Below are positions 8,050 to 15,821 of a stretch of DNA of 21,853 nucleotides, one piece after another. The stretch comes from CAYSGX01 sp964518215. Lineage in GTDB: Bacteria > Bacteroidota > Bacteroidia > Chitinophagales > CAIOSU01. Each line of letters starts with the position of its first letter. Position 1 is the stretch's first letter. The stretch lies in NCBI GenBank assembly GCA_964518215.1, contig CAZFFP010000066.1, positions 1-21,853 of the forward strand, read 5' to 3'. Under the pieces are notes generated by a model. That model did no database searches. It was given only the letters and a program-made list of their open reading frames with translations, and had not been told where the DNA came from. The position numbers and the translations under genes are program-made.

Positions 8050-8662
8050 ATGAAGAAACTTCTTTCCATATTACTCCTCACTTTTACTCTGCAAATTAAA
8101 GCGCAGGTGATAGAAATATGGCCCGGTGATGCGAATAACGATGGCATTGTTAATCATCTCGATTTAATTCCTGTAGGCAGAGGTTTTGGTGTGCAGGGCA
8201 ACCCGCGAGATTCGGTTTCGTTCGAGTGGCAGCCTTTTGAAGTATTGAGTTGGAACGAAACCCTTCCGGTGGGTTTAAATTTGGGATATGCCGATTGCAG
8301 TGGCAACGGTTATGTGAATATTGAAGATGTATTCAGCATAGAAAATAATTATGGCGAAATCAACAGCAACTTCAATGGCATTCCATTCACACAAGGCAAC
8401 CTGAACGACCCGCAATTACGCGCCATTCAAACCGACAGTTTTTGGTTGCCGGGCGACACCGTTCAGNNNNNNNNNNNNNNNNNNNNNNNNNNNNNNNNNN
8501 NNNNNNNNNNNNNNNNNNNNNNNNNNNNNNNNNNNNNNNNNNNNNNNNNNNNNNNNNNNNNNNNNNATGCTCGATGTGTCGCAAATTTCCTCAGGAAACT
8601 ATTTGCTGAAAATTGTAACCCCTTCGGGTGTGTTGCACCGGCAGGTGATGGTGGGGAAATGA
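8050..8662 (+). CDS. Secreted dockerin-like protein with T9SS sorting tail, broken by assembly gap
   Basis: The first part (8050-8466) has a signal peptide (MKKLLSILLLTFTLQIKAQ) and two EF-hand-like calcium loops of the dockerin kind: DANNDGIVNHLDL near residue 27 and DCSGNGYVNIEDV near residue 82. After the 100-N gap the reading resumes in a different frame (8567-8662) with MLDVSQISSGNYLLKIV ... HRQVMVGK and a TGA stop, the typical end of a type A T9SS C-terminal domain. The two parts are 1 nt out of phase across the N run, so the gap length is only nominal. Reading straight through the N run gives a false C-terminus. The product is expected to be exported and anchored or released by T9SS. 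No catalytic domain is visible; one could lie in the missing sequence. Confidence 0.75.
8467..8566. other. Assembly gap (100 N)
   Basis: Exactly 100 undetermined bases, a common placeholder length for a scaffold gap of unknown size. It lies within the dockerin-like gene. Confidence 0.98.
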
Positions 8663-8686
8663 GAATGATTTCGGATGTCTGATTTG

Positions 8687-8755
8687 TCCCCCTTGAGCGC
8701 AGGATTGTGCGAATGCGAAGGGGGAAGTGCGGAAGCCTTGAGGTGAGCAGGGGGA
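8687..8755. repeat. C-rich dispersed repeat bounded by TCCCCCT/AGGGGGA, copy 3
   Basis: A longer version (69 bp) on the opposite strand relative to copies 1 and 2. It begins 24 bp after the preceding stop codon. Its extra length is a GAAGTGCGGAAGCCTTGAGG-like insert. Confidence 0.65.
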
Positions 8756-8851
8756 TGATTATTGGAAGGTTGATTTCAGAATTATGAGATGTTAAAGTGT
8801 TGAGATTTTGAAATTAGAGGTTGGAAGATGGAAATGTTGGAAAAAAAAATA

Positions 8852-8870
8852 CCGTCTGCTTTAGCTGACG
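8852..8870. repeat. CCGTC/GACGG hairpin repeat, inverted copy
   Basis: CCGTCTGCTTTAGCTGACG is the reverse complement of the unit at 2430-2449 and 19109-19128, lacking only the last base match. Confidence 0.65.
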
Positions 8871-8947
8871 CGACAAGAAATGAGAAGGTATAAAGTGAAG
8901 TAAGAGATTGAAAGTTATAAGTTTGAAATTTAGGGTAAGCAAAAAAG

Positions 8948-9020
8948 TCCCCTTTGCGGGTGGATATGTGCGAAAGCGAAGTTTCCTACTACATAGAGTA
9001 GGAACAAAGTGCAGGGGGGA
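8948..9020. repeat. C-rich dispersed repeat, copy 4, interrupted by a hairpin
   Basis: The core matches the reverse complement of copy 2 (GCGGGTGGATATGTGCGAAAG). About 30 bp carrying the TTCCTACT hairpin then replaces the expected TAGGGG segment before the GCAGGGGGGATGAA end. Confidence 0.65.
8983..9004. repeat. TTCCTACT/AGTAGGAA hairpin nested in a C-rich repeat
   Basis: Perfect 8-bp arms around loop ACATAG. Its position within an otherwise recognisable repeat unit indicates a secondary insertion. Confidence 0.65.
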
Positions 9021-9075
9021 TGAAAAAAGGAATTTGAACAGAGGGGTTGATTTGAAAATTAAAACACAGTTCTCT

Positions 9076-9188
9076 GTCATGTTGAGCGAAGCGAAACATC
9101 TAAGCATGATTGCTTGGGTGTGAAAGAATCAAACATAGATTCTTCACTTCGCATGTTCCTGCTCTAAGCATTAGGAATTCAGAATGAC
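9076..9188 (+). repeat. MITE-like element with GTCAT..TGAG ends, copy B
   Basis: A 113-bp unit from GTCATGTTGAGCGAAGCG to TTCAGAATGAC. It is colinear with the reverse complement of copy A at 2073-2186. The nested hairpin here (GTTCCT ... AGGAA, about 9155-9178) is degraded relative to copy A. Confidence 0.75.
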
Positions 9189-9221
9189 AAAAAACATTGA
9201 TTAAAACATAGTCGAAAATCG

Positions 9222-9242
9222 TCCCTACTGCAAGAGTAGGGA
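9222..9242. repeat. TCCCTACT/AGTAGGGA hairpin
   Basis: Perfect 8-bp arms around GCAAG, 40 bp before the PKD gene. Compared with 8983-9004 the second base pair is C-G instead of T-A, so the stem is kept despite sequence change. Confidence 0.6.
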
Positions 9243-9282
9243 TCGCATATCGCATAATCGTAAAACGAAAATCAAAAAATAC

Positions 9283-12200
9283 ATGAAAACACCAACAACC
9301 ATTAAAGCAGTTATCATCATGATAATGGCTCTTTGCAGCACTTTTTCATTTGCTCAAAGCAACTTTGTTATTGAAGGCTCGGTATTTATTGCCGGAACAG
9401 GCGGGCAGAAAAAGGTTCATTGGCCAGTGTTTATTAAAAGCATTAACAACACTACGCCTCTTTCTGACACTACTTATACGGGAGCTAATGGTAATTATAG
9501 GTATGAAATTATCAATGGGGCGATTACAGGTCCTAATCAGTGTTGGGAAATTTCAACTCCTGACTCTTGCACCAATATTATTCATCGGGATACGGTTTGC
9601 AATATGCAAGGCACGGTATCGGTGGCTGTAGTGAATTTTGAAATATGCAGCAACACTACTACTCCCGCTTGCGGTGTCGGATTTCAATATACCATTAATC
9701 AGCATAATCAGATAGCTTTTCATAGTTCGGCTAATGGAGGCAGTCCCAACAATCCTCCCGTAGCGTATCAATGGCAATTTGGTGACGGCTTGACTTCCAA
9801 TCAACAACATCCCACACATTATTTTGCTGAAGGAAGTTACAGAGCCTGTCTTACGGTAGCATTTTCCAATGGCTGCACGGCTACTTTTTGCGATAGTGTT
9901 CATGTAAACTACGGCAGCGGCAATTGTGCGGCAAGTTTCGTTTTTACTTCGGGAAGCACGCCTACTATTCATTTTGCTGATAACTCTACTCCGGGAGCAG
10001 GCACAACAATCCATAGTTGGTTTTGGAATTTTGGCGATGGACATTCTTCTACACTACAAAACCCTTCGCATACCTATCAAACTGCCGGAGTATATCAAGT
10101 GTGTCTCACTATTTTGACATCAGATGGTTGCTCAGACAGTTATTGTGGCTCGGTGGTGATTACAAGCTCGGGCAATTGCTTTGCAAATTTCACTTACACC
10201 ATTTCGGGCAACACGGTTAGTTTCACCAACAACTCTAATACTTTAGGAACAGTAGGCACTTATTTGTGGGATTTTGGAAACGGATTAGTTTCAACACATC
10301 CAAACCCGGTTGCTTCATTCTCGAATCCGGGCACTTATACTGTATGCTTAACCGTAACTACAGCCAACAACTGCACTGATACCTATTGCCAAACTATTGT
10401 TATCACCAACACTGCTCAATGTGAAGCTGATTTCAACTTTTCAATAAATAGCAACACGGTTACTTTCTACAGCACTTCTACACCCATCAATACTACCACT
10501 CAACATGTTTGGAATTTTGGCGATGGAGTCACCGGAACCGGAACACAGCTCACGCATACTTACAATGTTGCGGGTTCATATACCGTTTGCTTAACCATCA
10601 CCACAAGCAATGGTTGCACCGACACTTATTGCCAAATAATAAACATCCCCAATTCAGGAACTTGCAATGCCAACTTTACTTATCAGGTAAGCGGTAGCGC
10701 GGTAGCATTTACCAATACTTCTACGCCTTCTCCTTCTCCAATGATTGTAACTTATCAATGGGATTTTGGAGACAATACCATATCTAATCATCCGAACCCC
10801 AATCATGTGTATGCTGCTGCGGGAGTTTATACGGTGTGTCTCACAGTTACCACTTCGGGCGGATGCACACATACTTATTGCCAAAACATTCAGGTAGGTC
10901 CGCCCGGCAATCAGTGTGAAGCTGATTTTACCTATTCTTTCATTACCATTGGACTTCAGCATGCGGTAGTGTTCCAAAGCACTTCTGTTCCGTTAAATAA
11001 TACTACGCATCATGAATGGCATTTCAGCGATGGCACTACCGGAACCGGACAGAACTTCACCAAAACATTCACCTCGTCCGGCACTTATACCGCCTGTCTC
11101 ACCATAGTTGACCAACTTACCGGTTGCCGCGACAGCCTTTGTAAAACCATTTTCGTTGGAAACAATACTAACTGCCAAGCACGATTCACTTATCAAAGTT
11201 CACAAACCAATCCTTTAGGGGTAGAGTTTACCAATCATTCAGTAGGTGTAACACCCAACAATCAGTTCCATTGGGATTTTGGCGATGGAAACACTTCCTC
11301 GGCATTTGCACCTTCACATAACTATGCGCAGCCCGGCACTTATTTGGTTTGCCTTACCATTACCAACACACAAACCAATTGTGTGAATCAGCAGTGCCAA
11401 TATATCACCATAGCTCCTGTGATTACACCCGGAGTTTGTCAGGCTCGTTTTTCATATACTGTAACCGGAAGTAGCGTGCAGTTTCATAATAATTCCATTC
11501 CAACACTGAACACCAACAGCTATATATGGAATTTCGGAGATGGCAGTTCTTCTACTCAAATGAACCCAACATATCAACACAGTACCCCCGGCACTTACAA
11601 TGTGTGCCTCACTTTAATAACTCAGAATGGTTGCACATCAAACATTTGCCACACTATTGTTATTGGCAGCATCAGCAGCTTGTTCTGTATTACTGGAACA
11701 GTGGCTTTAGGCACTCCCAATTCGGTAGCGCATCCGGCAATAGTGTATCTGATTTATCATGATACTATTCAAGGCACTCTCACAGGCATTCGAAGAACTC
11801 AAACCGGACCCAATGGCAGATATGAATTCTGTAATGTGCCTATGGGTGTTTATTTGGTGAAAGCTGCTTTAGCGCCCGGACACGCTTCCTATCATAATTA
11901 CATGCCTACTTATTATGGCAACTCTTTGTTTTGGAATTATGCTACACCTCTAGTGCTCCATCAAAATCAATCGCAAATTGATATTTGGCTCATTGCCGGA
12001 CAAAACCCCGGAGGTCCCGGATTTGTGGGCGGATACATCAGTCAGGGAGCTAACAAAATGGGCAGCTTTGGCGACCCGATAGGCGAAATTCCTGTGTTGC
12101 TTTTAGATATGTTCGACAACCCTGTGCAGTATATCTACTCCGATGAAAATGGTAGATGGAGTTTTGATGATGTGGCTTATGGCACGTATCAAGTGTATGC

Positions 12201-12582
12201 AGAATATCCCGGTAAGGAAACCTTTCCGCATATTGTTACCATCAGCGAACAACGGGTATCGGTTGATGACATACAACTGTATGTTGATGTGGAACAAATT
12301 GTAAGCAGCATCAGAAATCATGATTACGTGTTGCAGCAAATGAAAGTGTTCCCGAACCCCACCAGCGAACGCTTCTTTATTGCTCTTGATAATAATGAAG
12401 GAGCCGACATCAAAATTGAAATAACCGATATTTCAGGAAAAGTAATTGTGGAAGAAATTCTTACCGGACGCGCAGGCGATGTGAAAATTCCGGTGGAAAT
12501 GAACGCATACCAGCAAGGTGCTTATTTTGTAAAAATCAGCATAGGTAATTCACAAAAAGTAGTGAAGCTGATGAAGATGTAG
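9283..12582 (+). CDS. Giant surface protein: eight PKD domains and T9SS C-terminal domain
   Basis: A 1099-residue exported protein. The signal peptide is MKTPTTIKAV...STFSFAQ (1-25), followed by a short beta-sandwich region (about 27-122). Eight PKD domains follow at roughly 130-210, 215-295, 299-377, 380-455, 461-538, 545-625, 631-710 and 719-795. Each is marked by W-x-FGDG-like motifs (WQFGDG, WNFGDG, WDFGDN, WHFSDG) and TYxVCLT. Every repeat holds about four cysteines, one at the start, one in VCLT and two in NGCTDTYC-like ends. Then come two carboxypeptidase-regulatory-like domains (about 803-880 and 900-1000; GRYEFCNVPMGVYLV, GRWSFDDVAYGTYQV). The tail FPNPTSERFFI ... GAYFVKISIGNSQKVVKLMK is a type A T9SS sorting domain. 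No enzyme domain is visible, so an adhesive or structural surface role is inferred. Its leader is the repeat shared with the TPR gene. Confidence 0.9.
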   Translation: MKTPTTIKAVIIMIMALCSTFSFAQSNFVIEGSVFIAGTGGQKKVHWPVFIKSINNTTPLSDTTYTGANGNYRYEIINGAITGPNQCWEISTPDSCTNIIHRDTVCNMQGTVSVAVVNFEICSNTTTPACGVGFQYTINQHNQIAFHSSANGGSPNNPPVAYQWQFGDGLTSNQQHPTHYFAEGSYRACLTVAFSNGCTATFCDSVHVNYGSGNCAASFVFTSGSTPTIHFADNSTPGAGTTIHSWFWNFGDGHSSTLQNPSHTYQTAGVYQVCLTILTSDGCSDSYCGSVVITSSGNCFANFTYTISGNTVSFTNNSNTLGTVGTYLWDFGNGLVSTHPNPVASFSNPGTYTVCLTVTTANNCTDTYCQTIVITNTAQCEADFNFSINSNTVTFYSTSTPINTTTQHVWNFGDGVTGTGTQLTHTYNVAGSYTVCLTITTSNGCTDTYCQIINIPNSGTCNANFTYQVSGSAVAFTNTSTPSPSPMIVTYQWDFGDNTISNHPNPNHVYAAAGVYTVCLTVTTSGGCTHTYCQNIQVGPPGNQCEADFTYSFITIGLQHAVVFQSTSVPLNNTTHHEWHFSDGTTGTGQNFTKTFTSSGTYTACLTIVDQLTGCRDSLCKTIFVGNNTNCQARFTYQSSQTNPLGVEFTNHSVGVTPNNQFHWDFGDGNTSSAFAPSHNYAQPGTYLVCLTITNTQTNCVNQQCQYITIAPVITPGVCQARFSYTVTGSSVQFHNNSIPTLNTNSYIWNFGDGSSSTQMNPTYQHSTPGTYNVCLTLITQNGCTSNICHTIVIGSISSLFCITGTVALGTPNSVAHPAIVYLIYHDTIQGTLTGIRRTQTGPNGRYEFCNVPMGVYLVKAALAPGHASYHNYMPTYYGNSLFWNYATPLVLHQNQSQIDIWLIAGQNPGGPGFVGGYISQGANKMGSFGDPIGEIPVLLLDMFDNPVQYIYSDENGRWSFDDVAYGTYQVYAEYPGKETFPHIVTISEQRVSVDDIQLYVDVEQIVSSIRNHDYVLQQMKVFPNPTSERFFIALDNNEGADIKIEITDISGKVIVEEILTGRAGDVKIPVEMNAYQQGAYFVKISIGNSQKVVKLMKM

Positions 12583-12607
12583 GCAACTGTTTTCATTGAA
12601 ATGCCCA

Positions 12608-12645
12608 AGCCCCGTTATGGTTTATAGCCCTGACGGGGTTTTTAA
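12608..12645. terminator. Terminator between convergent genes
   Basis: CCCCGT (12610-12615) pairs with ACGGGG (12633-12638), extended by A-G/T-T, around a 17-nt loop that can itself pair (GG/CC). A TTTTT run follows. It lies 25 bp after the PKD gene and 12 bp before the end of the convergent enzyme gene, so it may serve both. Confidence 0.7.
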
Positions 12646-12656
12646 ATGAATTACTC

Positions 12657-13598
12657 TCAAAACTTCAATATACCTAACACCGCATTGTGGTCGGAAAGGT
12701 CTTGGTGGTTTTTGTGCCAGCGCTGTCGGTATTGACGAACCTCGCGGTTCAGATATTGATAGTTGATACCATTACCGCGATAAAAAATATAATCAATCAC
12801 TTTGCGGTCTTCCGGATTGTGGCTTTTCATATCGTTGAGCAATCCATCTGAAGTGCAACACAAATCACCCGAAATTTCACCGTCATCTGCACCAATAGTG
12901 TTCACCATGATTTTATAATTCAATTCATCGGTTTTGCGGGTATTGAAATCGCCACAAATTAATTGAGGCACACCCTCTTTTTTATGTTTATCAATAAATG
13001 TTTTTATTTGGCGATACTGGCTATGTCTTGTAGTGGTTGAGTTTCGACCACCCGCCTGTAAATGTGTGCCTAACACCTGAATGGTTTGATTGTCGGGTAA
13101 AGTAATTTCCACCATCAAACAACCTTTGCGCGAAAACTTATCGTGGCTCGATTTTTCACGCCAGTTGTATGCAAAACGCCACTTATCTGTAATGGGATAT
13201 TTACTGTAAATCACAATACCGCTATTGGTAAAAAATACCGGCATCACCCTATTGGCAGGTCCTGCTTTGTATGGATATTCGGCTTTTAATTTTCTTTTTA
13301 AAATTCTTCTCGCACGAATATCGAACAATTCCTGAAACACGATAATGTCCACATCTTCTTTAATGATATGTTGAGGGATGAGTTTTGAGCGCTTCAGGGG
13401 GCCCTTTCTCACCGGCAACAATAATCGTGGCAGCATTTGAATATTCCATGAAAGTATTTTGTATTCCGGGGTATTATTTGCTTCCGAAAACAACTCGGTT
13501 GCTTCTGAATTTTCCGTTGCAGAAAAAGCGGTTTCCTGTGCCTGTGTTATAAAGGCTGAAGTAATAATAAAAATAAGAAGTAAAAAAAGTTTGTTCAT
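12657..13598 (-). CDS. Secreted endonuclease/exonuclease/phosphatase-family enzyme (second of pair)
   Basis: A 313-residue exported metal-dependent phosphodiesterase of the EEP (DNase I-like) fold. The signal peptide is MNKLFLLLIFIITSAFITQAQ. The catalytic set is visible: N52 (SWNIQMLP), E90 (VFQE), H179 (GTHLQAGG), D217 and N219 (CGDFN), D269 (DYIF), and D303-H304 (LSDH). The layout, with ILSWN-x-MLP, RKG before the strand, and GTHLQ, resembles bacterial neutral sphingomyelinases more than DNA-repair nucleases, but the substrate is unproven. Its ATG overlaps the stop of the upstream paralogue by 4 nt (ATGA), so translational coupling is likely. Relative to its partner it has an extra acidic linker after the signal peptide (about residues 22-45). 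Confidence 0.85.
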   Translation of the reverse strand: MNKLFLLLIFIITSAFITQAQETAFSATENSEATELFSEANNTPEYKILSWNIQMLPRLLLPVRKGPLKRSKLIPQHIIKEDVDIIVFQELFDIRARRILKRKLKAEYPYKAGPANRVMPVFFTNSGIVIYSKYPITDKWRFAYNWREKSSHDKFSRKGCLMVEITLPDNQTIQVLGTHLQAGGRNSTTTRHSQYRQIKTFIDKHKKEGVPQLICGDFNTRKTDELNYKIMVNTIGADDGEISGDLCCTSDGLLNDMKSHNPEDRKVIDYIFYRGNGINYQYLNREVRQYRQRWHKNHQDLSDHNAVLGILKF

Positions 13599-14479
13599 TC
13601 TGTAACTACCGTCAGCTCTACGGCAAAATGGTCAGAAAGATTATTTCTTGTGTGATGCCAGCGACCTTGAAAAGCTTTTATACATCTCGAAACGTGCGTG
13701 ATGTTAATATTATTTTCTCTGATGAAAATATAATCCAGAACTTCACTGTAATTGCTTCCGTATGCCAACTCATTTTGTTTGCTGCAATAGGTGGTTTGCA
13801 AACTGCTTTCGTAAGGTCCATCTTGGGCTTTAAGCGTTTCTATCATCAGGTTGTAATTCTTGCGGTCGTTTTTCGGAGTATTAAAATCACCGCAAATTAT
13901 CTGTGCCACATCGTCTTTAGTGTGAGGCTCTAAAAATTCTTTTATTTCTAAAAACTGCCGGTATCTGATTTTATCGTTTTTTACAGAAGCTCCCGATTGC
14001 AAATGGGTTCCGGCTACCTGATAAGTTTTTCCATTTTTATTTATTTCTACAAGCAACATGCCTTTGCGCGCCACTTTATCTACTCCTTTAGCGTTACTGA
14101 AATCCAGTTCGTCTAAATATTTCATCGGATGGCGCGACAAAATCCAAACTCCGCTATTCATTCTGAACCAACTCGGTTTAGCATTGGCAGGTCCTTCCTG
14201 AAAAGGAAATTCTTTACGCAAAAATTTAGACAAACGGTAACGCGCATCACGGTCGAATGCTTCCTGGAACACAATAACATCATAATCTGAAGCATTCATT
14301 TGCTCGGCAATAAATTGCACGCGCTTACCTTGCCCTACATTTTTAATCGAAACAGGCAACATATAAATATTCCACGAAAGAATTTTGAGCGTGTCTGAGT
14401 TTTGGGCAGCAAGTTTTTCTGGAGCCGAAATGAATAAGGCGGTGAGCGAAATAGCTACGAAAAGAAAAACTTTTTTCAT
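13595..14479 (-). CDS. Secreted endonuclease/exonuclease/phosphatase-family enzyme (first of pair)
   Basis: A 294-residue exported EEP-fold enzyme with signal peptide MKKVFLFVAISLTALFIS ... AAQ. Catalytic residues are N37 (SWNIYMLP), E73 (VFQEAFD), H159 (GTHLQSG), D198 and N200 (CGDFN), D249 (LDYIF) and D283-H284 (LSDH). It shares order and motifs with the next gene throughout, so the two are tandem paralogues. The NSGVWILSRHP and VARKGMLLVEI segments match the sphingomyelinase C-like branch of the family, so a phospholipid or sphingolipid headgroup phosphodiesterase is the best inference. Nuclease activity remains possible. The pair forms a two-gene operon with 4-nt overlap. Confidence 0.85.
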   Translation of the reverse strand: MKKVFLFVAISLTALFISAPEKLAAQNSDTLKILSWNIYMLPVSIKNVGQGKRVQFIAEQMNASDYDVIVFQEAFDRDARYRLSKFLRKEFPFQEGPANAKPSWFRMNSGVWILSRHPMKYLDELDFSNAKGVDKVARKGMLLVEINKNGKTYQVAGTHLQSGASVKNDKIRYRQFLEIKEFLEPHTKDDVAQIICGDFNTPKNDRKNYNLMIETLKAQDGPYESSLQTTYCSKQNELAYGSNYSEVLDYIFIRENNINITHVSRCIKAFQGRWHHTRNNLSDHFAVELTVVTE

Positions 14480-14637
14480 TGAATAAAATCTTTGCCGAAA
14501 ATTAATCCGGTAAAATGATACTTTAGCTTCTGATACGATAAATAAGCATTATGGTTCTGCTAACTTAGCATTAAGAAGAGGAATCAATAATACTAAATGC
14601 CCCGGCAGTAAAAAAGTTTCCGATTAGAAAACATTTT

Positions 14638-15570
14638 ATGAATACCGAACAAACCACACGATTCATCAAACAAACGGCTGCCGAATTGGGCTTTTCATTT
14701 GCCGGAATTTCAAAAGCGCGAAAGTTAGACGAAGAAGAAGCCCGATTGGCTGCATGGCTCAAGCAGGGAATGCACGGAAAAATGCATTATATGGAACAGC
14801 ACTTTGAAAAACGCTTAGACCCAACGCTGCTGGTGCCGGGCGCTAAAAGTGTTATTTCGCTCATGTATAATTATTACTCCGAAAAGAAGCAGACCGCTCC
14901 CGATGCGCCTGTTATTTCCAAGTATGCATACGGAAAAGATTATCATCACGTCATTAAATCGAAACTGAAAGAATTGGTTTTCAGGATAGAAGAAAGAACG
15001 GGAATATTTAACGGGCGCGCTTTTGTGGACTCTGCGCCAGTGATGGAACGACAGTGGGCGCAGCAAGCAGGCTTGGGTTGGTTGGGAAAAAATTCTTTGT
15101 TGCTCAACAAGCAAAGCGGCTCCTATTTTTTTTTGGCAGAAATTATCTGCGACCTCGAACTTGATTATGATTCGCCCGTGAAAGACCACTGCGGCTCCTG
15201 CACCGCCTGTATTGACGCGTGCCCCACCGAGGCTATCGAACAACCTTATGTAGTTAACGGAAGCAAATGTATTTCCTACTTAACCATTGAGTTGAAAGAC
15301 GAAATCATACCTAAAGAATTTTCAGGCAAAATGGAAAACCGCGTTTTCGGCTGCGACATCTGTCAGCAGGTATGCCCCTGGAATCGTTTTTCAAAACCAC
15401 ATAGCGAGCCGGCTTTTGAGCCTTCTACTGAATTATTGAGTCTGTCAAAATCAGATTGGGAAGAAATGACCGAAGAAGTTTTTCAAAACATCTTCAGGTA
15501 CTCACCCGTGAAGCGCACTAAGTTTGAAGGATTGAAAAGGAATGTGAGTTTTTTGAGACAAGCAGAATAA
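14638..15570 (+). CDS. queG: Epoxyqueuosine reductase
   Basis: Catalyses the last step of queuosine synthesis in tRNA, reducing epoxyqueuosine to queuosine with cobalamin and two 4Fe-4S clusters in the cytoplasm. In the 310-residue product, D131 in AFVDSAPVMERQWAQQAG is the conserved acid. GLGWLGKNS lies at about 145-153. The ferredoxin-like motif C185-GSC188-TAC191-IDAC195-P and the second set (C211; C239-DIC242-QQVC246-P) bind the clusters. The length fits the short QueG form without a HEAT-repeat extension. It begins at the ATG at 14638 after a 158-bp spacer from the divergent enzyme pair. No other queuosine genes are nearby. Confidence 0.95.
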   Translation: MNTEQTTRFIKQTAAELGFSFAGISKARKLDEEEARLAAWLKQGMHGKMHYMEQHFEKRLDPTLLVPGAKSVISLMYNYYSEKKQTAPDAPVISKYAYGKDYHHVIKSKLKELVFRIEERTGIFNGRAFVDSAPVMERQWAQQAGLGWLGKNSLLLNKQSGSYFFLAEIICDLELDYDSPVKDHCGSCTACIDACPTEAIEQPYVVNGSKCISYLTIELKDEIIPKEFSGKMENRVFGCDICQQVCPWNRFSKPHSEPAFEPSTELLSLSKSDWEEMTEEVFQNIFRYSPVKRTKFEGLKRNVSFLRQAE

Positions 15571-15821
15571 AAATATCATAAAGAACATACATTTACCGAT
15601 ACTCAATTTATAAGTCTAAAATTCAACTTGCAAATGCGATTTTACGGGGAACAGATATAGAATAAATTTTTTTTCAAAAGAGGGAGTCAGGAGGCTTGCT
15701 TTTTCATACAAGGTTCCATGAGGCGTTCCTGCGCTCATTGCTGCGTGCTAACGTATGGAGCAACTCGCTTTAAAAAAACCTTGATGATTTAATAAATGAT
15801 GATTTTATTGTGGTTTCCACA
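15571..15821. other. Intergenic region between convergent queG and the AsmA-like gene
   Basis: This 251-bp stretch has no reading frame of note. It holds one copy of the AGTC...CAAC hairpin element. No clear terminator was found. Confidence 0.5.
15682..15764 (+). repeat. Double-hairpin element (AGTC / GTTCCAT type), copy 1
   Basis: The first hairpin is GGGAGTC with GGCTTGC around AGGA, with wobble pairs. TTTTTCATACAAG follows, then a larger hairpin closed by GTTCCAT (713-719) and ATGGAGC (755-761), ending CAAC. Its closing pairs differ from those of the copies at 19368, 20934 and 21274 but are still complementary. Confidence 0.65.

Larger units (their letters stand above)
8915..9262 (+). repeat. 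Right copy of the composite inverted repeat (leader of the PKD gene)
   Basis: It is the near-identical inverted partner of 2000-2320. It runs from the tail of a C-rich repeat through the MITE-like element to the TCCCTACT hairpin, ending about 20 bp before the ATG at 9283. No gene was recognised between 8663 and 9282. Confidence 0.8.

Noticed and set aside
8567..8682. Apparent C-terminus ending RMISDV when the N run is read as exactly 100 bases
   Set aside because: The alternative frame gives a typical T9SS ending (SSGNYLLKIV ... QVMVGK) and stops at 8662, so the nominal gap length has put the frame out of phase.
8814..9123. Short open frames on both strands in 8814-9123
   Set aside because: They overlap the C-rich and MITE-like repeats and have no gene-like features.
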